Source: Neobacillus cucumis
GTDB taxonomy: Bacteria > Bacillota > Bacilli > Bacillales_B > DSM-18226
Direction of reading: 5' to 3'
Assembly (NCBI RefSeq): GCF_016107705.1
Contig: NZ_JAEHGC010000008.1
Coordinates: 1-64,000, forward strand
Length of the DNA stretch: 64,000 nt
Shown: positions 16,646 through 26,020 of the stretch, piece after piece
How positions within the stretch are numbered: position 1 is the stretch's first letter
How the letters are laid out: each line of letters starts with the position of its first letter
The notes under the pieces: generated by a model
Told to the model about the DNA's origin: nothing
Databases searched by the model: none
What the model saw: the letters and a program-made list of their open reading frames with translations, nothing else
Program-made: the position numbers and the translations under genes

Positions 16646-17611
16646 TTGTTTGAAAAAGACCTGTTCAAACCGATTTTACTGGCACAGCACGAGGCACTTG
16701 AACGAAGAACAGCTAAAAATCATCCAAGTAGGCAAGATATTGAAGAAAAACTAACAAATCTAAGATCGGGGTATCGAGGAGAAAAGAGTCTACATTACTA
16801 TTTAAGTTTACTTCCACCAAAAAGATACCACATTTTCCACGATATACGACTCCAGCACGGAGATTCCTACTTCCAAATTGATGCTTTCCTTCATACCGAA
16901 AAATCTGGGCTCATCATTGATAGCAAAAACTATTCGGGTTCGCTTCTTTTGGAGCGTCATCAACTGACTCAAGAGGTAAATGAAAATAAAAGGGTATATT
17001 CCAATCCTCTTTCTCAGGTCGCCCGCCATAAAATTTTATTAAATTATTTTTTTGAAAAAAATCAATTACCAATCATCCCCTTAGATCATCTTGTTTGTTT
17101 CACAAACTCAAAAGCCACTTTGCACATTACCCCCGGATATATGGAGGCAGAAAAGAAAGTTTGCAGAGCCGAAAACCTTTTAATGAAGATTGCTGAATAT
17201 GAAAAATTTTTTAAAAAGGACTGTCTTGATCCAAAGCAAATGGGAAAAATAAAAAAACAAATTTTGAACAAACAAACACCACTTCAAAGTGATGTTCTCC
17301 AAATGTACAATATTTGCCCAAGAGAATTAATACTGGGGGTTCTATGTCCAAAATGTTTACATCTTCCTATGCACTATAAAGGAAGAAAGTGGAGATGCCC
17401 TGGGTGTAATGCCATTTCAATAGATGCTCATCTTTTTGCTCTCAATGACTTCTTTCTCCTTATCAAGCCTTGTATCACAATCGCAGAATTATGTTGGTTT
17501 CTCCAGCTCCCATCCCCAAGAGCCGCAGCCTATTTATTTTCCATTTTGAATTTCCCGCATTCCGGCACCAACAAAGGCCGTATCTACCACCAACCAAAAA
17601 CCTTCCTATAA
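16646..17611 (+). CDS. NERD-domain protein with C-terminal zinc ribbon
   Basis: A 321-residue protein. A nuclease-related domain (NERD) spans about residues 45-160. It has the PD-(D/E)xK-like elements: an early Glu in RGEKSLHYYLS, QIDAFL with the catalytic Asp, and IIDSKNYSG. A zinc ribbon follows at about 250-275 (CPKC...CPGC), then a tail. NERD proteins are predicted DNA-processing enzymes of unknown biological role in bacilli. The TTG at 16646 follows AAAGGAG; a GTG three codons earlier is too close to the RBS. It has no operon partner; the 21-bp tandem repeat lies directly upstream. Confidence 0.82.
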   Translation: MFEKDLFKPILLAQHEALERRTAKNHPSRQDIEEKLTNLRSGYRGEKSLHYYLSLLPPKRYHIFHDIRLQHGDSYFQIDAFLHTEKSGLIIDSKNYSGSLLLERHQLTQEVNENKRVYSNPLSQVARHKILLNYFFEKNQLPIIPLDHLVCFTNSKATLHITPGYMEAEKKVCRAENLLMKIAEYEKFFKKDCLDPKQMGKIKKQILNKQTPLQSDVLQMYNICPRELILGVLCPKCLHLPMHYKGRKWRCPGCNAISIDAHLFALNDFFLLIKPCITIAELCWFLQLPSPRAAAYLFSILNFPHSGTNKGRIYHQPKTFL

Positions 17612-17673
17612 GTTCCAATTATGTTTTCCCTCTTAAAACAAACACTAAAAGAAACAAAATAGGGGGAACATGG

Positions 17674-18435
17674 ATGAAAAAAATACTGCCCATGCTTGGA
17701 ATGCTGCTTATGCTCGTTCCAAGTGTTACATATGGAGCTGTTTCGAATCAACCGATTCATTGGGGCTTCAAAAAAGCTGTTAATGAGCAACCGCCGGAGG
17801 CTGGGGCACTGTACGATCAACTTCTAGCCAAGCATGGGGCCTTTTATAAAGGGGATCCTCAAAAAAAGACCTTATACTTAACCTTTGATAACGGCTATGA
17901 AAATGGCTACACATCGAAAATTCTCGATGTCCTGAAAAAAGAAAAGGTACCAGCAACATTTTTTATCACTGGTCATTACCTAACCTCCCAGCCGGATCTC
18001 GTCAAAAGAATGGTGGAAGAAGGTCATATTGTCGGTAACCATTCCTGGCATCATCCCGATATGACGACCATCAGCGACTCAAAAATCAAAGAGGAGCTGG
18101 ATACCGTTGAGATCAAAACAAAGGAATTAACGGGTCAAAAAGAAATGAAATATTTACGCCCGCCTAGGGGTGTCTTTAGCGAGAGAACGATGAAAGTTGC
18201 CAAAGACGCGGGATACACCCATGTATTTTGGTCACTCGCTTATGTGGATTGGAATGTTAATCAGCAAAAAGGTGCGCAATATGCGTACGATAATATCATG
18301 AAGCAAATTCATCCGGGCTGTGTCATGCTTTTACACACAGTTTCAAAAGATAATGCGGATGCATTAGAAAAAGTGATTAAGGATTTAAAAAATAAAGGCT
18401 ATAAATTCAAAAGTCTGGATGACTATAAAAAATAA
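17674..18435 (+). CDS. pdaA: delta-lactam-biosynthetic de-N-acetylase PdaA
   Basis: A 253-residue exported polysaccharide deacetylase of the PdaA type. A signal peptide (KKILPMLGMLLMLVPSVTYG) is followed by the NodB domain. Motif 1 is TFDNGYENGY, with Asn where classical NodB proteins have a second Asp, typical of PdaA. Motif 2 is HSWHHPDM, and RPPRG and LLHT close the site. PdaA removes the acetyl group from N-acetylmuramic acid in spore cortex before muramic-lactam formation and is needed for germination. This shows that the host makes endospores. The ATG follows AGGGGG; B. subtilis PdaA is about the same length. Confidence 0.92.
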   Translation: MKKILPMLGMLLMLVPSVTYGAVSNQPIHWGFKKAVNEQPPEAGALYDQLLAKHGAFYKGDPQKKTLYLTFDNGYENGYTSKILDVLKKEKVPATFFITGHYLTSQPDLVKRMVEEGHIVGNHSWHHPDMTTISDSKIKEELDTVEIKTKELTGQKEMKYLRPPRGVFSERTMKVAKDAGYTHVFWSLAYVDWNVNQQKGAQYAYDNIMKQIHPGCVMLLHTVSKDNADALEKVIKDLKNKGYKFKSLDDYKK

Positions 18436-18441
18436 GACCAA

Positions 18442-18474
18442 AACCCGAATTCCAACAGGAGTTCGGGTTTTTTC
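18442..18474 (+). terminator. terminator after pdaA
   Basis: Stem AACCCGAA / TTCGGGTT (18442-18449, 18462-18469), then a T-run. Confidence 0.88.
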
Positions 18475-18544
18475 ATAAAGAACTTGTTTTCAATATAACG
18501 ATGTGTGACCATACTTATATCAGATATAAATGAGGGAGGAACGT

Positions 18545-18856
18545 ATGAATAAATATGGCATGTACGTTAAATTTACCGCAATCCAGGGGAAAAGTGATGA
18601 ATTATTACAAATATTGTTAAACGCGGCAGAAGCTATGAAAATTCTTGATGAGTGTGAAATCTATATCGTTAATAAATCAAAAAGTGAGCCGGAAGTAATC
18701 TGGGTTACAGAGGTTTGGACAAATGTGGAAGCCCACAAAAGATCACTATTATTAGAAGAGTCAAAAGCAATGATTGAGCAGGCCCAAACACTTATTGCTG
18801 GTATTGGGGCAACGGAAATTTTACCCATAGGCGGTAAAGGAATCTCCGACAATTAA
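18545..18856 (+). CDS. putative quinol monooxygenase (ABM domain)
   Basis: A 103-residue single-domain protein of the antibiotic biosynthesis monooxygenase (ABM, YgiN-like) superfamily, a dimeric ferredoxin-like fold. The usual pattern is visible: KFTAIQGKSDELLQILL at the start and VIWVTEVWTNVEAHKRSL in the middle. Substrates vary and cannot be told from sequence. The ATG at 18545 follows GAGGGAGGA, five codons into the open frame. It is monocistronic, between pdaA and the rRNA methyltransferase gene. Confidence 0.75.
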   Translation: MNKYGMYVKFTAIQGKSDELLQILLNAAEAMKILDECEIYIVNKSKSEPEVIWVTEVWTNVEAHKRSLLLEESKAMIEQAQTLIAGIGATEILPIGGKGISDN

Positions 18857-18912
18857 TCTGGAAACATGCTATAATACGATGAAAATAAAAATGGATGGAA
18901 TCGTGAAAAAAC

Positions 18913-20298
18913 ATGAAAACAGATCAAAACATTAAAATACAAGTAAATCAAACCTTCCCGCTGACCATAAAACGGTTGGGCATCAACGGCGAAGGAGTCG
19001 GATATTTTAAAAAGCAGGTAGTTTTTGTACCGGGGGCACTGCCAGGAGAAGAGGTAGTTGTTGAGGCGACAAAAATTAATCCGAAATTTGCCGAAGCAAA
19101 AATTAAAAAAATCCGCATTAAATCACCGCATCGTGTTCAGCCACTCTGCCCAGTATATGATCAATGCGGCGGCTGCCAGCTTCAGCATTTAGGATATGAA
19201 CAACAACTTAAAGAAAAACGCGATATTGTCATTCAATCGCTTGAACGCCATACAAAACTGGACGTAAACAAATTGGATATCCGTGAAACAATTGGAATGG
19301 AAGAACCGTGGGGATACCGGAACAAAAGCAGTTTCCAAGTGGGGCAGAGAGATGGAAAGGTCCTAGCTGGATTATATGGCTTAAACTCTCACCAGTTAAT
19401 TGATATTGAACAATGTGCTGTTCAGCATTCACAAACAAATGAAGCCACAGCGCAGGTGAAACGAATTTTAGAGGATTTAAAGATTCCGATTTATAATGAA
19501 AAATCTCGTAAAGGAATCGTTCGAACGATTGTCACCCGTGTTGGTGTGCAGTCAGGTGAAATCCAAATTGTCTTAATCACTTCACAAAAGGAACTTCCTA
19601 AAAAGGAGCTTATCATATCGGAAATCCAAGAAAGGCTCCCGAATGTGAAGTCGATTGTGCAAAACATTAACGGCCAGAAAACCTCACTCATTTTTGGCGA
19701 GGAGACGGTTTCGCTCGCCGGTAATGAAGTCATTCAAGAAACATTGGGGGATTTACAGTTCGAACTCTCAGCAAGAACCTTTTTTCAGCTGAATCCAACG
19801 CAAACCGTCAAGCTTTATAATGAAGTGAAGAAAGCGGCTGGGCTTACCGGTACCGAAAAAGTGGTCGATGCTTATTGCGGCGTGGGAACAATTGGGTTAT
19901 GGCTGGCGGATCAGGCTGCGGAAGTCCGCGGGATGGATATTATTCCAGAATCGATTGATGATGCAAAGAAAAACGCCAAACGCCACGGATTCACAAATAC
20001 AAAGTATGTACCTGGGAAAGCGGAAGAAGTGCTGCCGAAATGGGTTAAAAAAGGTTGGAATCCAGATGTTATGGTTGTGGATCCGCCAAGAACTGGACTT
20101 GATAACCAATTGCTTCAAACGATTTTGCAGGTAAAACCGGAAAAATTGATTTATGTATCTTGTAACCCATCGACACTGGCGAAGGATATTCAGACACTGA
20201 GTGCTAAATATGAAGTGAAGTACATTCAGCCGGTGGATATGTTTCCACAGACGGCGCATGTGGAATGTGTGTCGCAGATAGTTTTGAGGGGAAATTAA
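18913..20298 (+). CDS. 23S rRNA (uracil-5-)-methyltransferase, RumA/RlmCD family
   Basis: A 461-residue tRNA/rRNA m5U methyltransferase. A TRAM domain covers about residues 10-70, and a [4Fe-4S] cluster motif follows ([11 protein letters not shown], about 78-88, plus a later Cys in IEQCAVQH). The C-terminal SAM-dependent domain has [24 protein letters not shown] and the catalytic [11 protein letters not shown]. It methylates uracil C5 in 23S rRNA. B. subtilis has two such proteins, YefA (RlmCD) and YfjO; the neighbourhood favours YfjO. The RBS before ATG 18913 is weak. Confidence 0.9.
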   Translation: MKTDQNIKIQVNQTFPLTIKRLGINGEGVGYFKKQVVFVPGALPGEEVVVEATKINPKFAEAKIKKIRIKSPHRVQPLCPVYDQCGGCQLQHLGYEQQLKEKRDIVIQSLERHTKLDVNKLDIRETIGMEEPWGYRNKSSFQVGQRDGKVLAGLYGLNSHQLIDIEQCAVQHSQTNEATAQVKRILEDLKIPIYNEKSRKGIVRTIVTRVGVQSGEIQIVLITSQKELPKKELIISEIQERLPNVKSIVQNINGQKTSLIFGEETVSLAGNEVIQETLGDLQFELSARTFFQLNPTQTVKLYNEVKKAAGLTGTEKVVDAYCGVGTIGLWLADQAAEVRGMDIIPESIDDAKKNAKRHGFTNTKYVPGKAEEVLPKWVKKGWNPDVMVVDPPRTGLDNQLLQTILQVKPEKLIYVSCNPSTLAKDIQTLSAKYEVKYIQPVDMFPQTAHVECVSQIVLRGN

Positions 20299-20574
20299 CC
20301 AGGTAAAATTGAAAACTGATAAATAATTGTTTCATTAGAGGCAAGTAACGGTTAATTGTGTTCCGAAGGTTTTTTAATCATTTCAAGAAATTCATCATGT
20401 CGGAGTGTGGCTTCAAGCCCTCTCCTTTTTATATTTAATTCATTAATTCGAGTTTGAAGGTGAACAAGATACAATGCATCAAGCCAACGAATTTAAACCA
20501 GTTGATGCACTCTTGAAATTTGCAGCAATCTATGCAGAAGCAATCTAAGAATAGGTTAATCGTAATAAAAGGAT
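20299..20574. other. intergenic region with probable gene remnants
   Basis: About 275 bases. The minus-strand frame at 20352-20474 is described separately. On the plus strand a 24-codon frame (20475-20549, MHQANEFKPVDALLKF...) also has no RBS. Both look like decayed coding sequence rather than active genes. Confidence 0.4.
20352..20474 (-). pseudogene. possible gene remnant, ~40 codons
   Basis: An open minus-strand frame of 40 codons from a TTG, continuing LVHLQTRINELNIKRRGLEA and ending KKPSEHN. The frame is open about five codons further upstream, then hits a stop. There is no ribosome binding site. The charged, helical composition looks protein-like, so it may be the surviving end of a lost gene. 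No family was recognised. Confidence 0.35.
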
Positions 20575-20610
20575 TATAATATTAGTGGGCGATTGTTTTT
20601 GCTCACTAAT
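20575..20610 (+). promoter_or_regulatory. -10 box and adjacent palindrome upstream of the PAS gene
   Basis: A perfect TATAAT (20575-20580) is immediately followed by the inverted repeat ATTAGTGGGC (20581-20590) / GCTCACTAAT (20601-20610), with one G-T mismatch. The palindrome covers the expected transcription start, a typical repressor position, or forms a 5'-leader hairpin. No T-run follows, so it is not a terminator. Confidence 0.55.
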
Positions 20611-20647
20611 ATTTGTACTATTTTATTCTCATAAAGGAGTCTTATAT

Positions 20648-21124
20648 ATGTCTGAAAAAAAGTTGTCAGAATTAATTAGTCCTGAAGCTGTGATTAATTT
20701 TGAAACTGGTGCGATTAAAGCAAGCACTTTGGATTCAATCATCAAACTTTTACCATTTGAAATGGGTTTTTGCGACGCCAACGATATTTTCCGTTGGTAT
20801 TCAAATAATCCAAACCGTGTGCATGATCGCCGTAAAGAAGCGATTGGTCGCCCTGTGCTTGAGCTTCACCCAAAAGTGGCTCACCACGTTGAAAAATTGT
20901 TGAATGATTTCCGTTCAGGAACACGCGACGAATGGGAATTTTGGTTCCCAAAACACTCTGGTGAATCTGGACAAATTTACCAAAAATTCATGGCGGTACG
21001 TGATGAAAATGGAAAATACCTTGGCTGTATGGATGTGACCGTTAATATCGACATTTTCCAAGGAAAAGAGGGTATAAATACCCCTGAAACTATTGACGAA
21101 TTTAAAGCTGTTAAGCCTGAATAA
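20648..21124 (+). CDS. stand-alone PAS-domain protein
   Basis: A 158-residue cytoplasmic protein made of a PAS domain (about residues 30-140: FEMGFCDANDIFRWYS, IGRPVLELHP, GRYLGCMDVTV-like end), similar to the PAS part of DUF438 proteins. It lacks an output domain, the DUF438 part and the hemerythrin part. It may sense a small ligand or redox state for a partner elsewhere. The ATG at 20648 follows AAAGGAG. Codon choice (many CGT/CGC and TTG codons) differs somewhat from neighbours, hinting at transfer, but this is weak evidence. Confidence 0.7.
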   Translation: MSEKKLSELISPEAVINFETGAIKASTLDSIIKLLPFEMGFCDANDIFRWYSNNPNRVHDRRKEAIGRPVLELHPKVAHHVEKLLNDFRSGTRDEWEFWFPKHSGESGQIYQKFMAVRDENGKYLGCMDVTVNIDIFQGKEGINTPETIDEFKAVKPE

Positions 21125-21136
21125 TTTTGGATTTTT

Positions 21137-21183
21137 TATAAAAAGGGGTACCCAAGAATAATTTACTCATTGGGTACCCCTTA
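21137..21183. terminator. terminator between PAS gene and ABC-F gene
   Basis: A 13-bp perfect stem AAGGGGTACCCAA (21143-21155) with its complement (21170-21182). The minus-strand T-run makes it the ABC-F gene terminator; it probably serves the PAS gene too. Confidence 0.85.
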
Positions 21184-21191
21184 ATCTATGT

Positions 21192-22745
21192 TTAAAACAC
21201 TTTCGTAGTCCAATCCTCACAATTCCAAATATCTGTTGCAATTTCACGATAGAAATCAGGCTCGTGGGATACCATCAAAATACTTCCGCGATATGCCTTT
21301 AAAGCACGCTTCAATTCTTCTTTTGCGTCCACATCCAAGTGATTGGTAGGTTCGTCTAGAATTAATAAATTCGTTTCTGTGTTTAAAATTTTACACAATC
21401 GAACTTTGGCTTTTTCGCCACCAGAAAGGACTTCGACTTTACTTTCAATATGTTTCGTCGTTAATCCACATTTTGCAAGAGCAGCACGGACTTCAGCCTG
21501 ATTCATACTTGGGAACGTACTCCAAATCTCTTCAATACAAGTGTTGTAGTTGGACTGTTTAACTTCCTGCTCAAAATAACCGATGTGTTGATACTCACCA
21601 CGTTCCACTTTACCCTCCAGCGGATTAATCAACCCAAGAATACTTTTTAAAAGAGTAGACTTACCAATACCGTTTGCACCCACGAATGCAATCTTTTGCC
21701 CGCGTTCCATTTTCAAATTCAGAGGGCGGGAAAGTGGTTCGTTGTAACCAATAACAAGATCTTCAGTCGTGAAAATCCAACGACTAGCTGCACGAGCTTC
21801 TTTGAAATTAAACTCTGGTTTCGGCTTCTCTCTCCCCAATTCAATAATTTCCATTTTATCGAGCTTCTTCTGACGGGACATCGCCATATTACGAGTCGCA
21901 ACACTTGCCTTGTTACGAGCAACGAAATCTTTCAAATCAGCTATTTCTTGTTGTTGACGCTTGAAAGCAGACTCTAGCTGCTGCTTCTTCATTTCATGTA
22001 TTTTTAAAAAGTTATCATAGTCACCAACATAGCGATTCAACTCTTGGTTTTCCATGTGATAGATCAAGTTAACAACATTGTTTAAAAATGGAATATCATG
22101 TGAAATCAAGATAAATGCATTCTCATATTCCTGTAAATAGCGCTTCAACCATTCGATATGCTGTTCATCCAAATAGTTCGTAGGCTCGTCTAGTAATAGG
22201 ATTTCAGGCTTTTCTAGCAAAAGCTTAGCTAGCAACACTTTCGTACGTTGCCCACCACTAAGATCATCTACATCCCGATCGAGTCCAACATCATCTAATC
22301 CTAGACCACGAGCAACTTCCTCAACTTTTGAATTAATTCGATAGAAATCATTACTATCTAAAGTTTCTTGTAGCTCTCCAACTTCTGCAAGTAATGCATC
22401 GATGTCAGCGCCTTCGTCACCCATTTTTGCATAAAGTTCATTGATTTCTGATTCAGCATCAAAAAGGTATTGAAAAGCAGTACTCAAAGCCTCACGCATC
22501 GTGGTACCTTTTTGAAGTACAGCGTGCTGATCTAAATAACCAACACGAACTTTTCGCGACCACTCAACTTTCCCCTCGTCGGGTTGCAACTTCCCAGTAA
22601 CAATATTCATGAAAGTAGACTTACCCTCACCATTTGCTCCAACTAGTCCAACGTGCTCTCCTTTTAAAAGTCGAAAAGACACATTATTAAAAATCGCACG
22701 ATCACCGAAACCGTGACTTAAATTTTGTACGTTTAATACGCTCAT
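21192..22745 (-). CDS. ABC-F family ATPase (YfmM-like)
   Basis: A 517-residue soluble protein with two ABC ATPase domains and no membrane segment. The Walker A motifs are GANGEGKST and GANGIGKST, the signature motifs LSGGQ and LSGGE, and the Walker B motifs LLLLDEPTN and LLILDEPTN. A linker of about 80 residues lies between (ADLKDFVARNK region). Such proteins act at the ribosomal E-site in translation control or antibiotic protection. The length and sequence fit B. subtilis YfmM. Conservation of Asp-Glu in both Walker B motifs indicates active ATPases. Start: ATG after AAGGGG. Confidence 0.9.
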   Translation of the reverse strand: MSVLNVQNLSHGFGDRAIFNNVSFRLLKGEHVGLVGANGEGKSTFMNIVTGKLQPDEGKVEWSRKVRVGYLDQHAVLQKGTTMREALSTAFQYLFDAESEINELYAKMGDEGADIDALLAEVGELQETLDSNDFYRINSKVEEVARGLGLDDVGLDRDVDDLSGGQRTKVLLAKLLLEKPEILLLDEPTNYLDEQHIEWLKRYLQEYENAFILISHDIPFLNNVVNLIYHMENQELNRYVGDYDNFLKIHEMKKQQLESAFKRQQQEIADLKDFVARNKASVATRNMAMSRQKKLDKMEIIELGREKPKPEFNFKEARAASRWIFTTEDLVIGYNEPLSRPLNLKMERGQKIAFVGANGIGKSTLLKSILGLINPLEGKVERGEYQHIGYFEQEVKQSNYNTCIEEIWSTFPSMNQAEVRAALAKCGLTTKHIESKVEVLSGGEKAKVRLCKILNTETNLLILDEPTNHLDVDAKEELKRALKAYRGSILMVSHEPDFYREIATDIWNCEDWTTKVF

Positions 22746-23121
22746 TTTTTTAACCCCTTATCTAATGTCACATGTGGATATCTTACTAGATTTTGGCTGC
22801 TTTTTCTATCTTGAAGTTATTTTTTGTGAAAAATGTAATTCGATTTTTGGGCTAAAATAAAGTCTGCCCCATCCTATTAAAATTGAATTTTATATACTTG
22901 GGCGTTTAACAACTGGGTAAGAGTCTATTATACAACCGAACCTGGAGGTAAGAAATGAATTATTCCAATGTGGAAATACTTTAGAAAAAATGAAAGAATT
23001 GGTTGAGTTCTAAACAAAGCTTTAAAAAACAAATGTAAACTCATCAACACCCCATGTGTTGCCATATATACTCCGTGTAAGTTGAGTGCTGAACGTTGAT
23101 AGATTTAATCAAATAATGGAC
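22746..23121. other. intergenic region with decayed coding sequence
   Basis: About 375 bases without a supported gene. An open frame around 22940-23013 (ends KMKELVEF) and an AGGTAAG-ATG stub at about 22945-22985 suggest a remnant. It ends in a plus-strand terminator, which implies that something was, or still is, transcribed rightward here. Confidence 0.4.
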
Positions 23122-23167
23122 GCCCCTCATTCGTTAGGCTCAACTAACGACTTAGGGGTGTTTTTTA
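23122..23167 (+). terminator. orphan plus-strand terminator
   Basis: CGCCCCT (23122-23128) pairs with AGGGGTG (23155-23161), with an inner TCGTTAG/CTAACGA stem, then TTTTTT. No intact plus-strand gene lies upstream. On the minus strand the T-run is lacking. Confidence 0.75.
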
Positions 23168-24544
23168 TGCCCAAGCCTCTTTTAAAAGCTTCACTCCTAA
23201 CTGTATTTCATCATTGGTAAGATTACTGAATCCAAGTTTAATAATTGGTTCATTAGAATGATTTTTTATGAAATAGATGGAGGTAGGATACACTTTAACC
23301 CCATAAATGGAAGCGCGCTCGATTAACCAATCTTCTGAACGATTTAGATGTACCTTAACTAGTACATACAAACCAGATTGCTCCCCAATAATGGATAGAG
23401 TTTGTTTGAAATGTTCCTTTAATTCTGAAACTAAGTACTGCATTTTTCTTTTATAAACAAGACGCATTCGTTTAATATGGCGATTCCATTCTCCCTCTTC
23501 CATAAATTTAGCCATTGTAAGCTGGCTAAGAAGCGAAGTGGTACTCTCGAAATGAAGAAATTGATTTTTATAACGGTTTAAAAGTTCCTGTGGCAGAACC
23601 ATATAACTTAGACGGATTCCCGGAAGAAAGGACTTTGAGAAATTCCCTAGGTAAATGACTCTTGTTGAATCCATGGAAGCAAGTGCTGGAAATGGTTGTT
23701 GCGTATAGCGAAATTCACTATCATAATCATCTTCAATAATATATCCATGCATCTTGTTAGCCCAATGTATAAGCATTTGCCTTTGCCCGATGGACATGCT
23801 TACTCCTATTGGACTTTGATGGGAGGGGGTTACATAGATTAGCTGTGACCTGGTTTGTTCTAATTGTGAAAAATCAGCACCTGTTTCATTAACCGGCAAA
23901 GTTTCAAACATAAAACGATGGAATTGAAAAGCTTCCCTTGCACCATCGTAACCAGGGTCTTCAACTATAATACTCTGGAATTCATCCTTCAGTATTTGTC
24001 CGAGGTATACAAGCATTTGTTGGGTACTACTTCCGATAATAATTGCATTTGCATTTGTTGTCACTCCGCGTGATTGGAATAAATAGGTGGAGATTTGTTC
24101 GCGCAAGGCTACTTCCCCAAATGGTTCTCCATATCGAAAGCTATCCTGTAATGTTAATACTTGATTGGCAATTCTTCTCCAAACTTTCAGTGGAAAATGT
24201 GCTTGATCAACGGCATCTGCCCTGAAATTAACTACCGGAGATTTCTTGGACTCTGTATGTGTTTTATTATGAGAGAATAATGTGTCCTGAGTTATCAGGG
24301 GTTCTAACTCATTTACCAAATAACCTTTTCGGCCCTCTCCACGAATATACCCTTCAGCAACAAGTTGTTCGTATGCCATTAATGTTGTATTGCGGCTTAC
24401 ATGTAAGGAATCAGCAAGCCCACGGATGGAGGGCATTTGCTCATTTGCCAGAATGTCTCCTTGTTCAATAAAAGATTTAAATTTCTCGTAGATTTGTTTG
24501 TATTTTGGAGAGTTATCTTTAAAAGTAAAAATGGTATTATTCAT
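23165..24544 (-). CDS. MocR/PdxR-type GntR regulator with aminotransferase domain
   Basis: A 459-residue fusion. The N-terminal GntR winged HTH (about 10-75) reads MPSIRGLADSLHVSRNTTLMAYEQL. The class I aminotransferase-like domain (about 110-459) has the PLP-binding lysine in NFSKSFLPGIRLSY and IIEDDYDSEF. MocR proteins use PLP or amino compounds as effectors. It is divergent from paiB-lysE with 128 bases between starts, so it probably controls that pair. The ATG at 24544 is preferred because AGAGGGA sits six bases upstream. Confidence 0.87.
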   Translation of the reverse strand: MNNTIFTFKDNSPKYKQIYEKFKSFIEQGDILANEQMPSIRGLADSLHVSRNTTLMAYEQLVAEGYIRGEGRKGYLVNELEPLITQDTLFSHNKTHTESKKSPVVNFRADAVDQAHFPLKVWRRIANQVLTLQDSFRYGEPFGEVALREQISTYLFQSRGVTTNANAIIIGSSTQQMLVYLGQILKDEFQSIIVEDPGYDGAREAFQFHRFMFETLPVNETGADFSQLEQTRSQLIYVTPSHQSPIGVSMSIGQRQMLIHWANKMHGYIIEDDYDSEFRYTQQPFPALASMDSTRVIYLGNFSKSFLPGIRLSYMVLPQELLNRYKNQFLHFESTTSLLSQLTMAKFMEEGEWNRHIKRMRLVYKRKMQYLVSELKEHFKQTLSIIGEQSGLYVLVKVHLNRSEDWLIERASIYGVKVYPTSIYFIKNHSNEPIIKLGFSNLTNDEIQLGVKLLKEAWA

Positions 24545-24672
24545 TTGCATTCCCTCTGACATGTATATTTGTTGGTTATTGTACCTTTTTTTATGTCAGT
24601 TTGTATAATATTATTTTTTTATCGGAAGTTTAATTTATTAAAACTTATTTACAAGCTGAAAGGATGATTATT

Positions 24673-25296
24673 GTGTACATTCCTAAGCAATATCGTATGG
24701 AGAATGATGAGGCAATTCAATTTATGAAGTCTCATCCATTTGCATTATTAATTACTGTCGATGAACATCGTCCCATTGCTACACACATTCCCATCGAGAT
24801 TCGCGAAGATGTAGGGAAAATCTATGCAACAGGGCACATCGCCTACGGAAACATGCAGAAAAAGACTTTAGATAATAATGCTGATGTAATGCTTATTTTT
24901 CAAGGACCTCATTCTTACATATCATCAAGTTGGTATACGGTAGAAGAGGTCCCCACATGGGACTATCTAGCCGTACATGCGTATGGAACAGCACGCATCG
25001 TTACTGGTGATGAGTTGATAGCGGATTTGAATATGCTGCTCAACCGTTACGAGTCTCACCGAGAAAACGGGAGGTTGATGTCTACGCTCGATCCTAAGTT
25101 GCTTGAGAGCGAAATGAAAGGAATTGTTGGTTTTAGAATAGAAATTACCTCCATTGAAGCCGCAGCTAAAATGAGCCAAAATCGGAAGGACACTGATTAT
25201 AAAAAAATTGTTACAGAACTTGAAAAATCAGATGAACAAGCGGAAACCCAGGTTGCCGATTGGATGCGTGAGAAACGGAAAGGGTTGTTTGAATGA
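24673..25296 (+). CDS. PaiB-family FMN-binding protein
   Basis: A 207-residue protein of the PaiB family (FMN-binding negative transcriptional regulator). Hallmarks are MYIPKQYRMEN at the start, FALLITVD, HIAYGNMQKK and HSYISSSWYT. B. subtilis PaiB lowers expression of proteases and sporulation genes, though it binds flavin rather than having a known HTH. The GTG at 24673 gives the family N-terminus and is properly spaced from AAAGGATGA; an ATG three codons earlier is too close. The stop overlaps the start of the LysE gene by four bases, so the two are translationally coupled. Confidence 0.85.
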   Translation: MYIPKQYRMENDEAIQFMKSHPFALLITVDEHRPIATHIPIEIREDVGKIYATGHIAYGNMQKKTLDNNADVMLIFQGPHSYISSSWYTVEEVPTWDYLAVHAYGTARIVTGDELIADLNMLLNRYESHRENGRLMSTLDPKLLESEMKGIVGFRIEITSIEAAAKMSQNRKDTDYKKIVTELEKSDEQAETQVADWMREKRKGLFE

Positions 25297-25958
25297 TTAG
25301 TTTAATTATAACGGCTTGTGTTCTTGGATTTGTTTACAGTGCAGCCCCAGGAGCGGTCAACACAGAAGCGTTACGAAGAGGATTAAAACGAGGATTTATG
25401 CCAGCCTTCTCCGTGGAGATCGGAGCTTTACTAGGTGATTTGCTTTGGGCTGTTGTCGGGCTAACAGGTGTGGCACTAGTTTTTCACTTTTTGGCAGTAC
25501 AAATCATTTTGGGGATTGCTGGTGCTGCTTTTTTACTTCGAATGGCATGGATGTCCTTTTTAGACGCTCGTAAACCCATTGATTTGAATCAGTCAGGAAA
25601 GAAAGAACAACGGGATTTTTTGACGGGGATTGTATTTTCAATTGCCAATCCGTTTGGAATTGCGTTTTGGGGCGGGATTGGCGGAGGATTTGCAGCCCGT
25701 ATTACAGGCATGCCGTTAATGGATAAGTTGGTGATTTTGTTTGTTGGCTTTGCTGCTGGTGCTTTTGTCTGGTGTGTTGGCATATCTCTGTTGGTTGCTT
25801 GGTCCCGAAAATTTATTGGAGAGAAGCTTTTGCGCGGGATCTTTACAATATCGAGTTTGGCGATGGCATATTTTGCTCTCGAGATGTTATGGAGTTTGAT
25901 TCACAGTACGATTTATCCGATGTTTTCAACGCGGACACAGTTGAAGATAACTGAGTAA
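25293..25958 (+). CDS. LysE/RhtB-family amino acid exporter
   Basis: A 221-residue membrane protein with six hydrophobic segments. The LysE family opening is present (GFVYSAAPGAVNTEALRRG, about 12-30), as is the GIVFSIANPFGIAFWGG motif near residue 110. It exports amino acids or related metabolites. It is coupled to paiB through an ATGA overlap and sits beside a MocR regulator, so control by an amino compound or PLP is plausible. Confidence 0.85.
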   Translation: MISLIITACVLGFVYSAAPGAVNTEALRRGLKRGFMPAFSVEIGALLGDLLWAVVGLTGVALVFHFLAVQIILGIAGAAFLLRMAWMSFLDARKPIDLNQSGKKEQRDFLTGIVFSIANPFGIAFWGGIGGGFAARITGMPLMDKLVILFVGFAAGAFVWCVGISLLVAWSRKFIGEKLLRGIFTISSLAMAYFALEMLWSLIHSTIYPMFSTRTQLKITE

Positions 25959-25986
25959 GTACCTCGTTAAACTTAATTAGGAAACG

Positions 25987-26020
25987 CCCCCTCATTCTAA
26001 TTAGTTTGGGGGATTTTTTT
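25987..26020 (+). terminator. terminator after lysE-like gene
   Basis: CCCCC (25987-25991) with GGGGG (26008-26012), inner CTAATTAG palindrome, then seven T residues. Confidence 0.7.
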
